From Myxococcales bacterium UBA5297 (GTDB lineage Bacteria; Myxococcota; Myxococcia; Myxococcales; UBA5297): a stretch of DNA of 15,773 nucleotides. Each line of letters opens with the position of its first letter. Position 1 is the first letter of the stretch. Positions 1 through 6,674 of the stretch are shown here, piece by piece. The position numbers and the translations under genes are program-made. Below the pieces are notes generated by a model. It was not told the origin of the DNA, ran no database searches, and saw only the letters and a program-made list of their open reading frames with translations. Where the stretch lies: assembly GCA_002408385.1 (NCBI GenBank), contig DHSB01000165.1, positions 465 through 16,237 of the forward strand, read 5' to 3'.

Positions 1-116
1 TTCGGAGGGCCGGCCTTCGTGCCGGGCGCCGGGAACCTCAGTGCCGCCCGCGCATCTGCTCGGGTCGTTGAGGTTCCGGGCGTATCGGCCCTCGACCCTC
101 GACCGTCGCGTCGCTA
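1..116. repeat. Intergenic repeat, copy A, beginning at the greA stop codon
   Basis: Two blocks here recur at 4352-4472. Bases 1-23 match 4352-4374 at 22 of 23 positions, and bases 92-109 match 4453-4470 at 17 of 18. Both copies lie just downstream of a minus-strand gene, and in both the bases directly after the TAG stop (minus strand) read CGACG and then a GTCGAG-type sequence; copy A has an extra CGACG. The middle differs between copies. In copy A it holds a perfect 9-bp inverted repeat (32-40 with 69-77) and an inner CCCG/CGGG pair (47-50 with 61-64), but no T-tract on either strand. It may be a 3'-end RNA structure or a dispersed repeat. No coding gene is seen in 1-113. Confidence 0.55.
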
Positions 117-611
117 CGTGCTCGCCTCCTCGGGCTCCTCGAAGCGCACGTCGGTGATCTCGAATTCCTTTGTGCCGCCGGGGGCCTGGACCATTACCGA
201 GTCGCCGACCTCGCGGCCGATCAGCGCCCGCGCTATCGGCGAGGTGACCGAGAGCAGGCCGCGCTTGATGTCCGCCTCGTACTCACCGACGAGCCGGTAG
301 ACCATCGACGAGCCGGTGTTCGCATCCTCGAGCTCGACGGTGGCGCCAAAGACGACCCTGTCGCCCGACAGCCGGCTGACGTCGATCACCTCGGCGCGCG
401 CGACCACGTCCTCGATGCGGCGAATCTCCGCCTCGAGCTGGCCCTGGCGCTCCTTGGCCGCGTGGAACTCGGCGTTCTCGCTCAGGTCGCCGTGCGCCCT
501 CGCCTCCTCGATGTCCCGAACGTTCTTGGGCTTCTCGACCGACTTGAGGCGCTTGAGGTCCTCCTTCAACCGCTGGAGGCCGCTCTTGGTCATGGGGATG
601 CGATCACTCAT
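114..611 (-). CDS. greA: Transcription elongation factor GreA
   Basis: GreA enters the secondary channel of RNA polymerase and stimulates cleavage of backtracked transcripts, rescuing stalled complexes. The 165-residue product compares with about 158 in E. coli. It shows the N-terminal coiled coil (about 8-75) with the acidic tip GDLSENAEF, where D42 and E45 correspond to the catalytic tip residues, and then the C-terminal FKBP-like domain (about 80-160), which contains SPIARALIGREVGD. The start at 611 is preferred because GGAG lies six bases upstream and MSDRIPMT aligns with the family N-terminus; a longer frame to 695 would run through the leader hairpin. It is transcribed alone here, with its own promoter at 681-708 and a terminator-like hairpin between promoter and gene. 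The end falls at a repeat shared with the gene at 4470. Confidence 0.96.
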   Translation of the reverse strand: MSDRIPMTKSGLQRLKEDLKRLKSVEKPKNVRDIEEARAHGDLSENAEFHAAKERQGQLEAEIRRIEDVVARAEVIDVSRLSGDRVVFGATVELEDANTGSSMVYRLVGEYEADIKRGLLSVTSPIARALIGREVGDSVMVQAPGGTKEFEITDVRFEEPEEAST

Positions 612-630
612 CACTCGCTCCAAACGCTCC

Positions 631-670
631 AAAAAAAACGCCGCGGCCGCTCCTGTCGGGAGCGGCCGCG
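631..670 (-). terminator. Intrinsic terminator or attenuator in the greA leader
   Basis: On the minus strand a perfect 12-bp GC-rich stem (arms 659-670 and 642-653, five-base loop 654-658) is followed, after three bases, by eight consecutive T residues (631-638). The greA Shine-Dalgarno begins directly after the T-tract and the ATG lies 20 bases beyond it. No minus-strand gene upstream could need a terminator here: 612-837 is empty and the next gene is on the plus strand. The hairpin also starts only a few bases after the predicted transcription start. It therefore most likely terminates short leader transcripts of greA. Confidence 0.75.
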
Positions 671-680
671 ATTGCCGCAG

Positions 681-708
681 ACCGTACCAGCCCAACGGGT
701 ATTGTCAA
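681..708 (-). promoter_or_regulatory. Sigma70-type promoter of greA
   Basis: The minus strand carries a perfect -35 TTGACA (703-708), a 16-base spacer and TACGGT as -10 (681-686; three of six bases match TATAAT, including the conserved TA and the final T). The predicted start of transcription is near 674, only a few bases before the leader hairpin. No other minus-strand gene lies between this site and greA. Confidence 0.65.
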
Positions 709-837
709 CGAGTTTGCACCCGCCGGCCGACTCCCCGCGACCGGCGGGCAAGACCGAGGTTGTTTGCTTTCATCTGCTCGGCTGCTTTGCAGTAACTTGG
801 TACCCGCGGCGGGGGCAGCAGAGGTGCGGAGACTCGA

Positions 838-1566
838 ATGAACACCAGAACAACGAAGAGGATGCTCTCTGTCGGCTTCGGCCTTCTCGTCGGGTTGGCC
901 GTGGCTGCCACGGCTTGTCTGGAGGCCGACAACACGCCGGCGGTGGGGAACAAGGACTGCGTTTGCGAAGGCATCCGCTGCGTCAATTCGGTGGTGGGCC
1001 GCGCAACCTGGTCGGCGGACGAAGAGGCCGCCCCCTGCTCCGGCTGTCACGTCGAGGAGCTGGGGCGCTGCGTCGACGGCTGCGCGACGACCCATCCAGA
1101 AAACGACGTGCCGGGCTGCCCGGTCGCCTACGCGTGCAAGAGCTGGGAGCGGGTCAAGCCCGGGGCCGCCTGCCAGACGCGCCTTGACTGCGAGCCGGGG
1201 GAGATCGGCGGCAGCCCGGCGAACACCCTCGACTGCGTCGACGGCGCCTGCGCCGACCTCGGGACGGCCAAGTGGAGCGCGGTCGCGCTCGAGCCGCGGG
1301 CCTGCGGGGGCAATCCGCTCTTCGGCCCCCACCCCGAATGCGGACAGGCGACCTGCTTGTCGCGCGACTTCTTCGAGACCGAGCGCTTCTGCAGCGTCGC
1401 CCGCTGTCTCGCCCATTCCGACTGCCCCGAGGGCTGGTCCTGCCGCTGCCTCGAGGAGCCTGTCGGCGAAGACCTGAGGGCGTCGCGCTGGTGCGTCCCG
1501 GCCGCCGAGTCCGAGAACCCGGCCGAGACGGCCGACGCGGGAGTCGACCCCGACGCCGGCGGGTAG
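838..1566 (+). CDS. Cysteine-rich putative lipoprotein of unknown function
   Basis: The 242-residue product starts with a basic N-terminus, a hydrophobic stretch (about 10-26) and a lipobox-like ATAC with C27 as the candidate lipidated cysteine, so it is probably anchored in the outer membrane facing the periplasm or the cell surface. It has 23 cysteines; the 22 after C27 could form up to 11 disulfides. Clusters such as CVC, CSGC, CVDGC and SDCPEGWSCRC resemble the short Cys-rich modules common in secreted Myxococcota proteins. The C-terminus is rich in Ala, Asp and Gly and looks disordered. GGAG six bases before the ATG supports the start. It is monocistronic, divergent from greA and convergent with the Nfu gene, with a two-way terminator after it. 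I recognise no enzymatic motif. Confidence 0.8.
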   Translation: MNTRTTKRMLSVGFGLLVGLAVAATACLEADNTPAVGNKDCVCEGIRCVNSVVGRATWSADEEAAPCSGCHVEELGRCVDGCATTHPENDVPGCPVAYACKSWERVKPGAACQTRLDCEPGEIGGSPANTLDCVDGACADLGTAKWSAVALEPRACGGNPLFGPHPECGQATCLSRDFFETERFCSVARCLAHSDCPEGWSCRCLEEPVGEDLRASRWCVPAAESENPAETADAGVDPDAGG

Positions 1567-1632
1567 CCGGCCGGCCGGGTCCGAGGCGACGAGCGCGCGC
1601 TCTGCCAAAGCGCGCGGCGCCGGGCGCCGAGG

Positions 1633-1693
1633 AACGAAAAGCCCGGTCCCCTGCCCTGTGCGAACAGGGTCAGCTCGGACCGGGCTTTTCGTT
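1633..1693. terminator. Y-shaped bidirectional terminator
   Basis: A perfect 17-bp inverted repeat (1633-1649 with 1677-1693) carries AAAA in its left arm and TTTT in its right arm, so on either strand the hairpin ends in a T-run. Nested inside is a second perfect hairpin, CCCTGT and ACAGGG (1654-1659, 1664-1669), closed by a GCGA tetraloop of the GNRA type. It lies between the convergent genes ending at 1566 and 1714 and should stop transcription from both sides. Confidence 0.88.
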
Positions 1694-1713
1694 GCGACCC
1701 GTCGGCCTCTGAA

Positions 1714-2022
1714 TCAGTAGCCGAAGCCGCCGTAGGGCGGGCGGCCGCCCTCGACGTCGAGCCCTTGGATTTCGGGGACCCGCTCGCGCAGGTAGTTCTC
1801 GACGCCGAACTGCAGCGTGATGGCCGCCGACGGGCAGCCCGCGCATGCACCGACCAGCCGCACGCGGGCCTTGAGGTCAGGCGTGATGCCGAGCAGCTCG
1901 ATGTCGCCCCCGTCCGCCTGGAGGTTGGGGCGAATTTCGTCGATTGCCTCCTGCACGCGCGGCAAGAGGGCCATTGCCTCCGGGGTCATTCCCTCCGAAG
2001 GGGTGTTGGGGGTCTCGTCCAT
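1714..2022 (-). CDS. Nfu / NifU C-terminal-domain iron-sulfur scaffold protein
   Basis: A 102-residue stand-alone protein of the NifU C-terminal (Nfu) family, which assembles Fe-S clusters transiently and hands them to client proteins in the cytoplasm. The family hallmark CAGCPSA supplies the CxxC ligand pair, preceded by the typical IRPNLQADGGDIEL and followed by the helix TLQFGVENYLRERVPEI. The short N-terminal extension is polar, and the C-terminus is a Gly/Pro/Tyr tail. The start at 2022 is chosen for a strong AAGGAG seven bases upstream; a GTG at 2073 gives a longer but poorly supported form. A 19-bp palindrome sits just upstream in the leader. It is a single gene, ending at the bidirectional terminator shared with the Cys-rich lipoprotein. 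Confidence 0.93.
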   Translation of the reverse strand: MDETPNTPSEGMTPEAMALLPRVQEAIDEIRPNLQADGGDIELLGITPDLKARVRLVGACAGCPSAAITLQFGVENYLRERVPEIQGLDVEGGRPPYGGFGY

Positions 2023-2040
2023 TGCCTGTCTCCTTCTGGC

Positions 2041-2059
2041 CCGGATCTCCGTGATCCGG
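2041..2059 (-). promoter_or_regulatory. Palindrome upstream of the Nfu gene, possible operator or leader hairpin
   Basis: A perfect 7-bp inverted repeat, CCGGATC and GATCCGG with a five-base centre, lies 18 bases upstream of the Nfu start codon, just before the Shine-Dalgarno. It could bind a dimeric regulator or form a short hairpin in the leader mRNA. I cannot assign it to a known regulator. Confidence 0.35.
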
Positions 2060-2140
2060 AAAAGCCGCGGCACCGCGCGCCGCCTCTAGCATAACTGCCG
2101 GGGGACTGTCCCGCCTTCCTCGTGCAAGAGTCGACAATTC

Positions 2141-2170
2141 TTGACCCTTCGCGAAGCCGACGCATAGCAT
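2141..2170 (+). promoter_or_regulatory. Candidate sigma70 promoter for the gene at 2204
   Basis: TTGACC (2141-2146), an 18-base spacer and TAGCAT (2165-2170) match the -35 and -10 consensus at five and four of six positions. The predicted start, near 2177, gives a leader of about 27 bases that contains the CGGAGG ribosome binding site (2194-2199). Confidence 0.5.
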
Positions 2171-2203
2171 CGACACCCTCGTACGCCCGCTTCCGGAGGC
2201 CCC

Positions 2204-2809
2204 GTGAAAGGCCCTTGCCTGCTTGCAGCAACTCTCGCTTGCCTCCTCCCGGCGCTCACGCGCGCCCAACCGGCGGCTCCCCAAGCGGCAGATCCCCAAG
2301 TGGCAGCGCAGCCTGAGCCTTCGCCTGCGAAGAGGCCGGCGGCCACGCTGCCAACGGCCACGCTCTTCCCCAAGGCCTTTGCTCCGAAGCCGGTCCCGGC
2401 CCCGGCCCCCGCCTCGTCGGCCTCGGCCAAGAAGACGGTCGACCCGACTCTCGCCCTCCACGCGCGAGCCTTCTTTCTCGCGTTGGCGCGCGGGGACGCC
2501 GACTCGCTCTCCCTGCTGTGCAAGCTGCCCTTCTACTTCGAGTCCCGCCTCGCCAGCACGCCCGAAGAGTTGAAGCGCGAATGGTCTTCGGCGCTGACCG
2601 GCAAGTCGCTCGAAGTGGCCAAGCTCTATGACATCGAGCTGTTGACCGCCGAGGAGATGACCGAGAAGTACGGACGTCCGCCCGAGAGGCTCTCCGCGTG
2701 GCCGCTCAAGGGCGGAATGCTCTCGGTTGCCAACATCGACGGCCATCCGGTCATCGTGCTCTGGAGGAAGGCCGGGCACGGCTGGCTTGCGCACGGCCTG
2801 CACGACTAG
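2204..2809 (+). CDS. Exported protein with Pro/Ala linker and possible NTF2-like domain
   Basis: The 201-residue product begins with an apparent signal peptide (about 1-21, ending LTRA before Q22), so it is probably periplasmic. Residues 22-78 are a Pro/Ala/Lys-rich low-complexity linker. Residues about 80-201 form one compact domain starting ALHARAFFLALARGDADSL, which recalls the first helix of NTF2-like/SnoaL-type folds; it then has KLPFYFESR, a helical stretch and a final hydrophobic strand (VIVLWRK). No catalytic residues can be named and the fold call is tentative. The GTG start has GGAGG four bases upstream and a plausible promoter at 2141-2170. The gene is divergent from the Nfu gene and stands alone. 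Confidence 0.78.
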   Translation: MKGPCLLAATLACLLPALTRAQPAAPQAADPQVAAQPEPSPAKRPAATLPTATLFPKAFAPKPVPAPAPASSASAKKTVDPTLALHARAFFLALARGDADSLSLLCKLPFYFESRLASTPEELKREWSSALTGKSLEVAKLYDIELLTAEEMTEKYGRPPERLSAWPLKGGMLSVANIDGHPVIVLWRKAGHGWLAHGLHD

Positions 2810-3151
2810 CGAAAAATCGCCGCCGCCTGAGCCGGCGCGGGTTGGCGCGGGCGCGTGGCGATGCGCCCTCCGAGGGGCATGAGCACGAGCGCACCGTCGG
2901 AAACGGCCCGAATCGTCCGGCGCCGCCGAGGAGCTCCAAGCCCGCTTCGGAACCGCTCGCCGGAAGGCCTTTTTCGAGGCCGACTGGCCACCAGGGCCCC
3001 GAAACAGGCCCTAAAAGCTCGCCACCGGTGCCAGCGCTACTTCAATAGGCCTCGGCCCATCCCCGCGCGCTGGGTGCCCTCCTGCCCCTCTGGCGCGATT
3101 TCGCCGCTTCGCGCCCAATCTCGGAAGCGGGGGAAGCGGGCCCGCCCGCCT
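2810..3151. other. Gene-free stretch between convergent genes
   Basis: No supported coding region is seen between the stop at 2809 and the coaD stop at 3152; the open frames crossing it are GC-driven shadows. It contains a candidate plus-strand terminator (2940-2974) and a 6-bp inverted repeat AGGGCC/GGCCCT near 2992-3011. Nothing else is recognisable. Confidence 0.5.
2940..2974 (+). terminator. Weak candidate terminator after the 2204 gene
   Basis: An imperfect GC-rich stem built on CTTCGG and CCGGAAG, extended by GCC/GGC pairs, is followed by TTTTT at 2970-2974. It lies about 130 bases past the stop at 2809 and points in the plus direction. The stem has bulges, so the call is tentative. 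Confidence 0.35.
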
Positions 3152-3634
3152 CTATCGCCTGAAGCGCTCCTGCAGCTTCGCGAGCACGTTCGGGGGCACC
3201 AGGTCCGAGACGTCGCCACCCAAGGAGGCGACCTCACGCACGAGCTGCGAAGAGACGTAGAAGTAGTCCTCGCCGGTCATCACGAAGACGGTCTCGAGCT
3301 GCTTGTCGAGCTTGCGGTTCATGTTCGCCATCTGGAACTCGTACTCGAAGTCCGAGACCGCGCGCAGGCCCCGCATCACCAGCATCACGTCCCTCTTGCG
3401 CGCGTAGTCGACGAGCAGCCCCTCGAAGGAGTCGACCTCGACGCGCGGCTCGTCGGGCAGCGCCTCGCGGATGAGGCGCTTGCGCTCTTCGAGGCTGAAG
3501 AGCGCGTTTTTCTTCGGGTTGTGCGCCACCGCGACGATCACCTTGTCGAACATCTGCAACGCCCGATGGACGAGGGACAGGTGGCCGTTGGTCAGCGGGT
3601 CGAACGAGCCGGGATAGATGACGATGTGCCTCAT
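3152..3634 (-). CDS. coaD: Phosphopantetheine adenylyltransferase CoaD
   Basis: CoaD transfers the adenylyl group of ATP to 4'-phosphopantetheine, giving dephospho-CoA, the penultimate step of coenzyme A synthesis, in the cytoplasm. The 160-residue length is typical. Near the N-terminus is [12 protein letters not shown], containing the TxGH nucleotidyltransferase signature (T15-H18). [13 protein letters not shown] and the later [22 protein letters not shown] are the family's second substrate-binding region and ISSS-like motif. The ATG at 3634 aligns with the usual N-terminus; there is no good Shine-Dalgarno. It lies 35 bases after rsmD on the same strand, a pairing common in bacteria, so the two are probably cotranscribed, with coaD second. 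Confidence 0.97.
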   Translation of the reverse strand: MRHIVIYPGSFDPLTNGHLSLVHRALQMFDKVIVAVAHNPKKNALFSLEERKRLIREALPDEPRVEVDSFEGLLVDYARKRDVMLVMRGLRAVSDFEYEFQMANMNRKLDKQLETVFVMTGEDYFYVSSQLVREVASLGGDVSDLVPPNVLAKLQERFRR

Positions 3635-3669
3635 GAGGCGGGCAACTCTGCCCCCCGCCTGGGGTGGCG

Positions 3670-4230
3670 TCAAGGGTCCGGACGGCACCGGTAGAACGAG
3701 ACCACCGTGTCGCCGAAACGCCTCTCATCGACCCGTTCGAAGGGTCCGAGCGCGGCGGGCGCCTCGGCACGCCGATCGTGCTCGACGACCACCCTGCCCT
3801 CGGGCCTTACCAGCGGCACGGCGGCGAGCAGCTCGAGGATCTGCGCGGGCGCGAAGTCGGCGTAGGGAGGATCGGCGAAGACCAGGTCGAAGGGACCGCG
3901 GGAGGTGAGCGTGGGGGCGAGCCGGGAGTCGACCGCCGAAGAGAGGATCTCCGAGCGCTCGAGCATCCCGAGCGCGGCGGCGTTCTCCCGGCACAGGCGC
4001 AACGCCTCCTTGCCCTTGTCGACCAGCACCGCGCGGCTGGCGCCCCGGGAGAGCGATTCGAAGGCGAGCGCGCCGGTGCCCGCGAACAGGTCGAGGACGA
4101 CCAGCCCCTCGAGCCATTGGCCGAGGATGTTGAAGAGCGACTCGCGGACCCGGTCGGAGGTCGGCCGAAGTCCCGGTCCTTTCGGGCCCTTGAGCGGCCT
4201 GCCCTTCGCGCTCCCGGCGATGATGCGCAT
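3670..4230 (-). CDS. rsmD: 16S rRNA (guanine(966)-N2)-methyltransferase RsmD
   Basis: RsmD methylates N2 of G966 of 16S rRNA in the small ribosomal subunit, using S-adenosylmethionine. The 186-residue product opens with the family signature [13 protein letters not shown], followed by [15 protein letters not shown]. The SAM-binding motif I is [18 protein letters not shown] (from D47), and the catalytic motif IV is FADPPY (DPPY at 120-123). The ATG at 4230 matches the conserved N-terminus exactly; upstream codons in frame lack RsmD similarity, and no strong ribosome binding site is visible. It leads the probable rsmD-coaD unit. About 240 bases separate it from the next minus-strand gene end at 4470, and these contain a repeat and a plus-strand terminator. 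Confidence 0.96.
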   Translation of the reverse strand: MRIIAGSAKGRPLKGPKGPGLRPTSDRVRESLFNILGQWLEGLVVLDLFAGTGALAFESLSRGASRAVLVDKGKEALRLCRENAAALGMLERSEILSSAVDSRLAPTLTSRGPFDLVFADPPYADFAPAQILELLAAVPLVRPEGRVVVEHDRRAEAPAALGPFERVDERRFGDTVVSFYRCRPDP

Positions 4231-4351
4231 GGCGGGTGCTCTACCACGAGCGGGCGAAGAGGCGCATCGCGAACGTCGATGTCGGCGCGAAGGCCGGGCG
4301 GTCGGGAAGCGAGGAACGAGGCCCTTGAGATCCGTTGCGCGGTGGCACGAT

Positions 4352-4472
4352 TTCGGCGGGCCGGCCTTCGTGCCCGGCCTTTTTGTCGCGGGGCGCTCCA
4401 CCGGTCCGCCAGCAGGAAGGCTGGCGCTGCGGGCCGCCATCGCGCTGGGCGGTCGACTCTCGACCGTCGCTA
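4352..4472. repeat. Intergenic repeat, copy B, beginning at the stop codon of the 4470 gene
   Basis: The second copy of the element at 1-116. Its left block (4352-4374) and right block (4453-4470) match copy A nearly perfectly and sit at similar spacing, while the interior differs. Here the interior carries a perfect 7-bp hairpin (4407-4413 with 4420-4426) in place of copy A's 9-bp inverted repeat. On the minus strand the right block begins directly at the TAG stop of the aldolase-like gene. The left block overlaps the terminator at 4359-4384. Confidence 0.55.
4359..4384 (+). terminator. Plus-strand intrinsic terminator with no plus-strand gene before it
   Basis: GGCCGG (4359-4364) and CCGGCC (4374-4379) form a 6-bp stem with a nine-base loop, followed by TTTTT (4380-4384). 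All neighbouring genes are on the minus strand, so it faces antisense or unknown plus-strand transcription. An upstream sequence, GGCCGGGC at 4292-4299, is perfectly complementary to 4372-4379 and could compete with the stem. Confidence 0.5.
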
Positions 4473-5459
4473 GTACCCACTGCGCTCGCCGAGAAACTGC
4501 GCGGCCAGCCTCCCCGTACCGCGGGCACGCGCCGCTTCGAGCACCTCGCGGGCCTCGTGATAGGCGAGCGCCTCGAGCCTGATTTGGGCCGGCTCGTCGA
4601 GCCCCTCGAGCTGCCGGTGGAAGTGCCCGAGCGCGCGGCGCAAATCGGCGCCCGTCTCCCCCCTCCAAGCCTCGACCTCGGCGCGCAGACCGGCCGGAAG
4701 CGCCGCCTCGATGAGCGCCTGGAACGGGCGCGCGACGCTGACGCGCCGGACCGCGGCCGACGCAAGCTGCGAGGCGAGCGGCTCGCTCAGACCGAAGACC
4801 GCCGGCGCTGCCGCCTCGGCCATCTCCTGCAGGTCGCTCTCCTCCTCGGCCCCCGGGGGCAAGCAGATGACCTGAGCGTGCGTACCCTGCACCAGCAGCG
4901 AGCCTGCGAGCTCGGAGAGCGAATCGAGCGTCGGCTCGGGGGCGATGACCTCGACCGACAGCTCGCGCTCGCGAGCCGGCGCCGCGATCTCCTCGATGAC
5001 CGCCGCGCCCTCGGCGGGGTCGAGCTCCCGCAGGTCGAGCGCGACCTCCGTAAAGCCCGCGTCGACGTGCTCGAAGACCTGGCGGCGCGCCTCCTCGACG
5101 GCCGCCGGCTCCATCTCCGGAATCGCCACCGGCCCGGCCCGAAGGAACATCGGCAGCCGGTAGCCCATCTCCTCGGCTGCGCCGAGGACGTCGCGAAACC
5201 AGGCGTGGGGTCGAGCGCCCTCGCCCCGGGGGAAGGTCGGCGCCGAGAGGCCGATCGCCGCTTCGAGATGGCGCGCGGCCCGCAGCACGCCCGCGGCGAG
5301 CACCCGCGGGACGGGCAGCTCGAAGACCACTATCGCCCCGGCCCCCTCGGCGACCGCGCGCTGCACGTCGTAGCCGTTGAGGATACAGGCCAGGCTGCCG
5401 GAGATTCGGTTGGCGACGTTGGCGGGGCGAAGCTTGAGGACCGCGGCGTACGCGTGCAT
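4470..5459 (-). CDS. TIM-barrel / aldolase-like protein of unknown function
   Basis: The 329-residue product is soluble, with no signal peptide. Its pattern of short hydrophobic strands followed by helices (for example GAIVVFELPVP, then LPMFLRAGPVAI, FTEVALDLREL and AQVICLPPG) suggests a TIM barrel. The opening NGYDVQRAVAEGAGAIVVFE and the segment HVDAGFTEVALDL recall class II fructose/tagatose-bisphosphate aldolases and their GatZ/KbaZ-type partners, but the metal-binding histidines of active class II enzymes are not evident. The C-terminal 90 residues look helical. It begins 12 bases after the stop of the CDF exporter gene on the same strand, so the two are probably cotranscribed. Function and substrate cannot be assigned; a sugar-phosphate or other lyase role is a guess. 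Confidence 0.72.
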   Translation of the reverse strand: MHAYAAVLKLRPANVANRISGSLACILNGYDVQRAVAEGAGAIVVFELPVPRVLAAGVLRAARHLEAAIGLSAPTFPRGEGARPHAWFRDVLGAAEEMGYRLPMFLRAGPVAIPEMEPAAVEEARRQVFEHVDAGFTEVALDLRELDPAEGAAVIEEIAAPARERELSVEVIAPEPTLDSLSELAGSLLVQGTHAQVICLPPGAEEESDLQEMAEAAAPAVFGLSEPLASQLASAAVRRVSVARPFQALIEAALPAGLRAEVEAWRGETGADLRRALGHFHRQLEGLDEPAQIRLEALAYHEAREVLEAARARGTGRLAAQFLGERSGY

Positions 5460-5471
5460 GAGGGCGCTCGG

Positions 5472-6593
5472 TCAGTGGGTGGAGTGGGCGTGGCTGGCGA
5501 AGTCGTCGCTCTCGATCTGCAGCGTCGAGTGGTCGATGCCAAACCGCTCGCGCAGCACCCGGCGGGCCTCGATCAGCACCCGGTCCCTGTCTACACAAGA
5601 GCCCGGCGACTCGACGACCAGGTGGGCCGAGAGCGCGTGCATCTGATTGGCGATGGTCCACACGTGGAGGTCGTGGACCGAGGCGACCCCCTCGATCCCC
5701 TTCATCGCCCCGAAGACCTCGACGAGGTCGATGTGATCGGGCACGCCCTCGATGAGCACGTGCACGGCACGGCGGATAAGGCCGAAGGCGCTAAAGGCGA
5801 TGACCAGGGCGATGACGATGGAGATGATGGGGTCGAGCATGGTCCAGCCGGTCAGCCAGGTGACCAGCGCGGCGACGATGACCCCGATAGACGAGAGCGT
5901 GTCGCCCACCACGTGCAGGAAGGCCCCGCGCACGTTCATGCTGTGCGAGTGCGACAGCAGGGCCATGCCGCCCAGGTTGACGACCAGGCCCACGGCTGCC
6001 ACCCCGAGCATCAGCCCGGCGCGGATGGGCTGGGGGTCGGCGATGCGCTGCCAGGCCTCGTAGCCGATGAACCCGGCGATGGCGATGAGGGTCAGCCCGT
6101 TGAGCAGGGCCGAGAGGATCTCCAGGCGAAAGAAGCCGAAGGTGCGCTTGAGGTCCGCGGGCCTGCCGGCAAACCAGAGCGCGACCAGCGCCAGGAGCAG
6201 CGCGGCCGCGTCGGTCAGCATGTGGCCGGCGTCCGAGAGCAGCGCGAGCGAGCCCGAGGCCAGGCCGCCGATGAGCTCGGCGACCATCATCGAGCCGGTC
6301 AGCGCCAGCGCGCCCAACAGGCGCTTCTTGTCCTTGGTGCGCTCGTGGCCGTGGCCCTCGAACAGCCCGTGCTTGTGACCGGAATGGTCGTGCGGCTCTT
6401 GGGCATGGGCGTGCTTGTTGTCGTGCCCGTCGTCCTCGTGGTGATGCTCGTGTTCGTGCTCACCCCTGGCCTTCGGGCAGTTCTCCCGCGCGGCACGCTG
6501 TGCCTGGCAGGGCCCTAGGCGGGCCTCCCATCCCTCTCCCTGGCACTGGCACCGGTGCTCAGGAAGCTCGCTGGCGTCCGGATGTCTCTTCAA
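5472..6593 (-). CDS. CDF-family cation efflux protein, probable Zn2+ exporter
   Basis: A cation diffusion facilitator of the CzcD/ZitB type, which exports Zn2+ or similar divalent metals across the inner membrane in exchange for protons. Six membrane segments are visible. The transport-site motifs are SDAGHMLTD in the second and HVVGDTLSS in the fifth, each giving the HxxxD pair; a cytoplasmic C-terminal domain follows (VHDLHVWTI). The N-terminus holds 14 histidines in 38 residues (from HEHEHHHEDDGHD), with a Cys-rich stretch before it; HAHSTH closes the C-terminus. The start is uncertain: no ATG precedes the His-rich region in frame. TTG at 6593 is used because codon bias is poor further up, and GTG at 6659 is the longest alternative. 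It is divergent from the activator gene. Confidence 0.9.
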   Translation of the reverse strand: MKRHPDASELPEHRCQCQGEGWEARLGPCQAQRAARENCPKARGEHEHEHHHEDDGHDNKHAHAQEPHDHSGHKHGLFEGHGHERTKDKKRLLGALALTGSMMVAELIGGLASGSLALLSDAGHMLTDAAALLLALVALWFAGRPADLKRTFGFFRLEILSALLNGLTLIAIAGFIGYEAWQRIADPQPIRAGLMLGVAAVGLVVNLGGMALLSHSHSMNVRGAFLHVVGDTLSSIGVIVAALVTWLTGWTMLDPIISIVIALVIAFSAFGLIRRAVHVLIEGVPDHIDLVEVFGAMKGIEGVASVHDLHVWTIANQMHALSAHLVVESPGSCVDRDRVLIEARRVLRERFGIDHSTLQIESDDFASHAHSTH

Positions 6594-6674
6594 AGGTAGA
6601 ATTCCCAATCCTTGCCTGCTCTTATGCTCAGGGTAACCGACTGTCTTGGAATCGGACACTCAGGATTAGAACAC

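Noticed and set aside
462..1187. Long plus-strand open frame overlapping greA and the lipoprotein gene
   Set aside because: It crosses the greA leader terminator and has no family similarity; greA on the other strand is certain.
604..1608. Minus-strand frame of 334 codons over the Cys-rich lipoprotein
   Set aside because: It is a shadow of a gene with a signal peptide, ribosome site and Cys pattern on the plus strand; GC-rich DNA keeps reverse frames open.
3670..5661. Very long minus-strand frame containing rsmD
   Set aside because: Only the last 186 codons, from the ATG at 4230, match RsmD; the upstream part is the wrong frame of the aldolase-like gene plus intergenic sequence.
4335..6518. 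Plus-strand frame of 727 codons opposite the CDF exporter and aldolase-like genes
   Set aside because: Composition is that of an antisense shadow; both minus-strand genes have clear folds or motifs.
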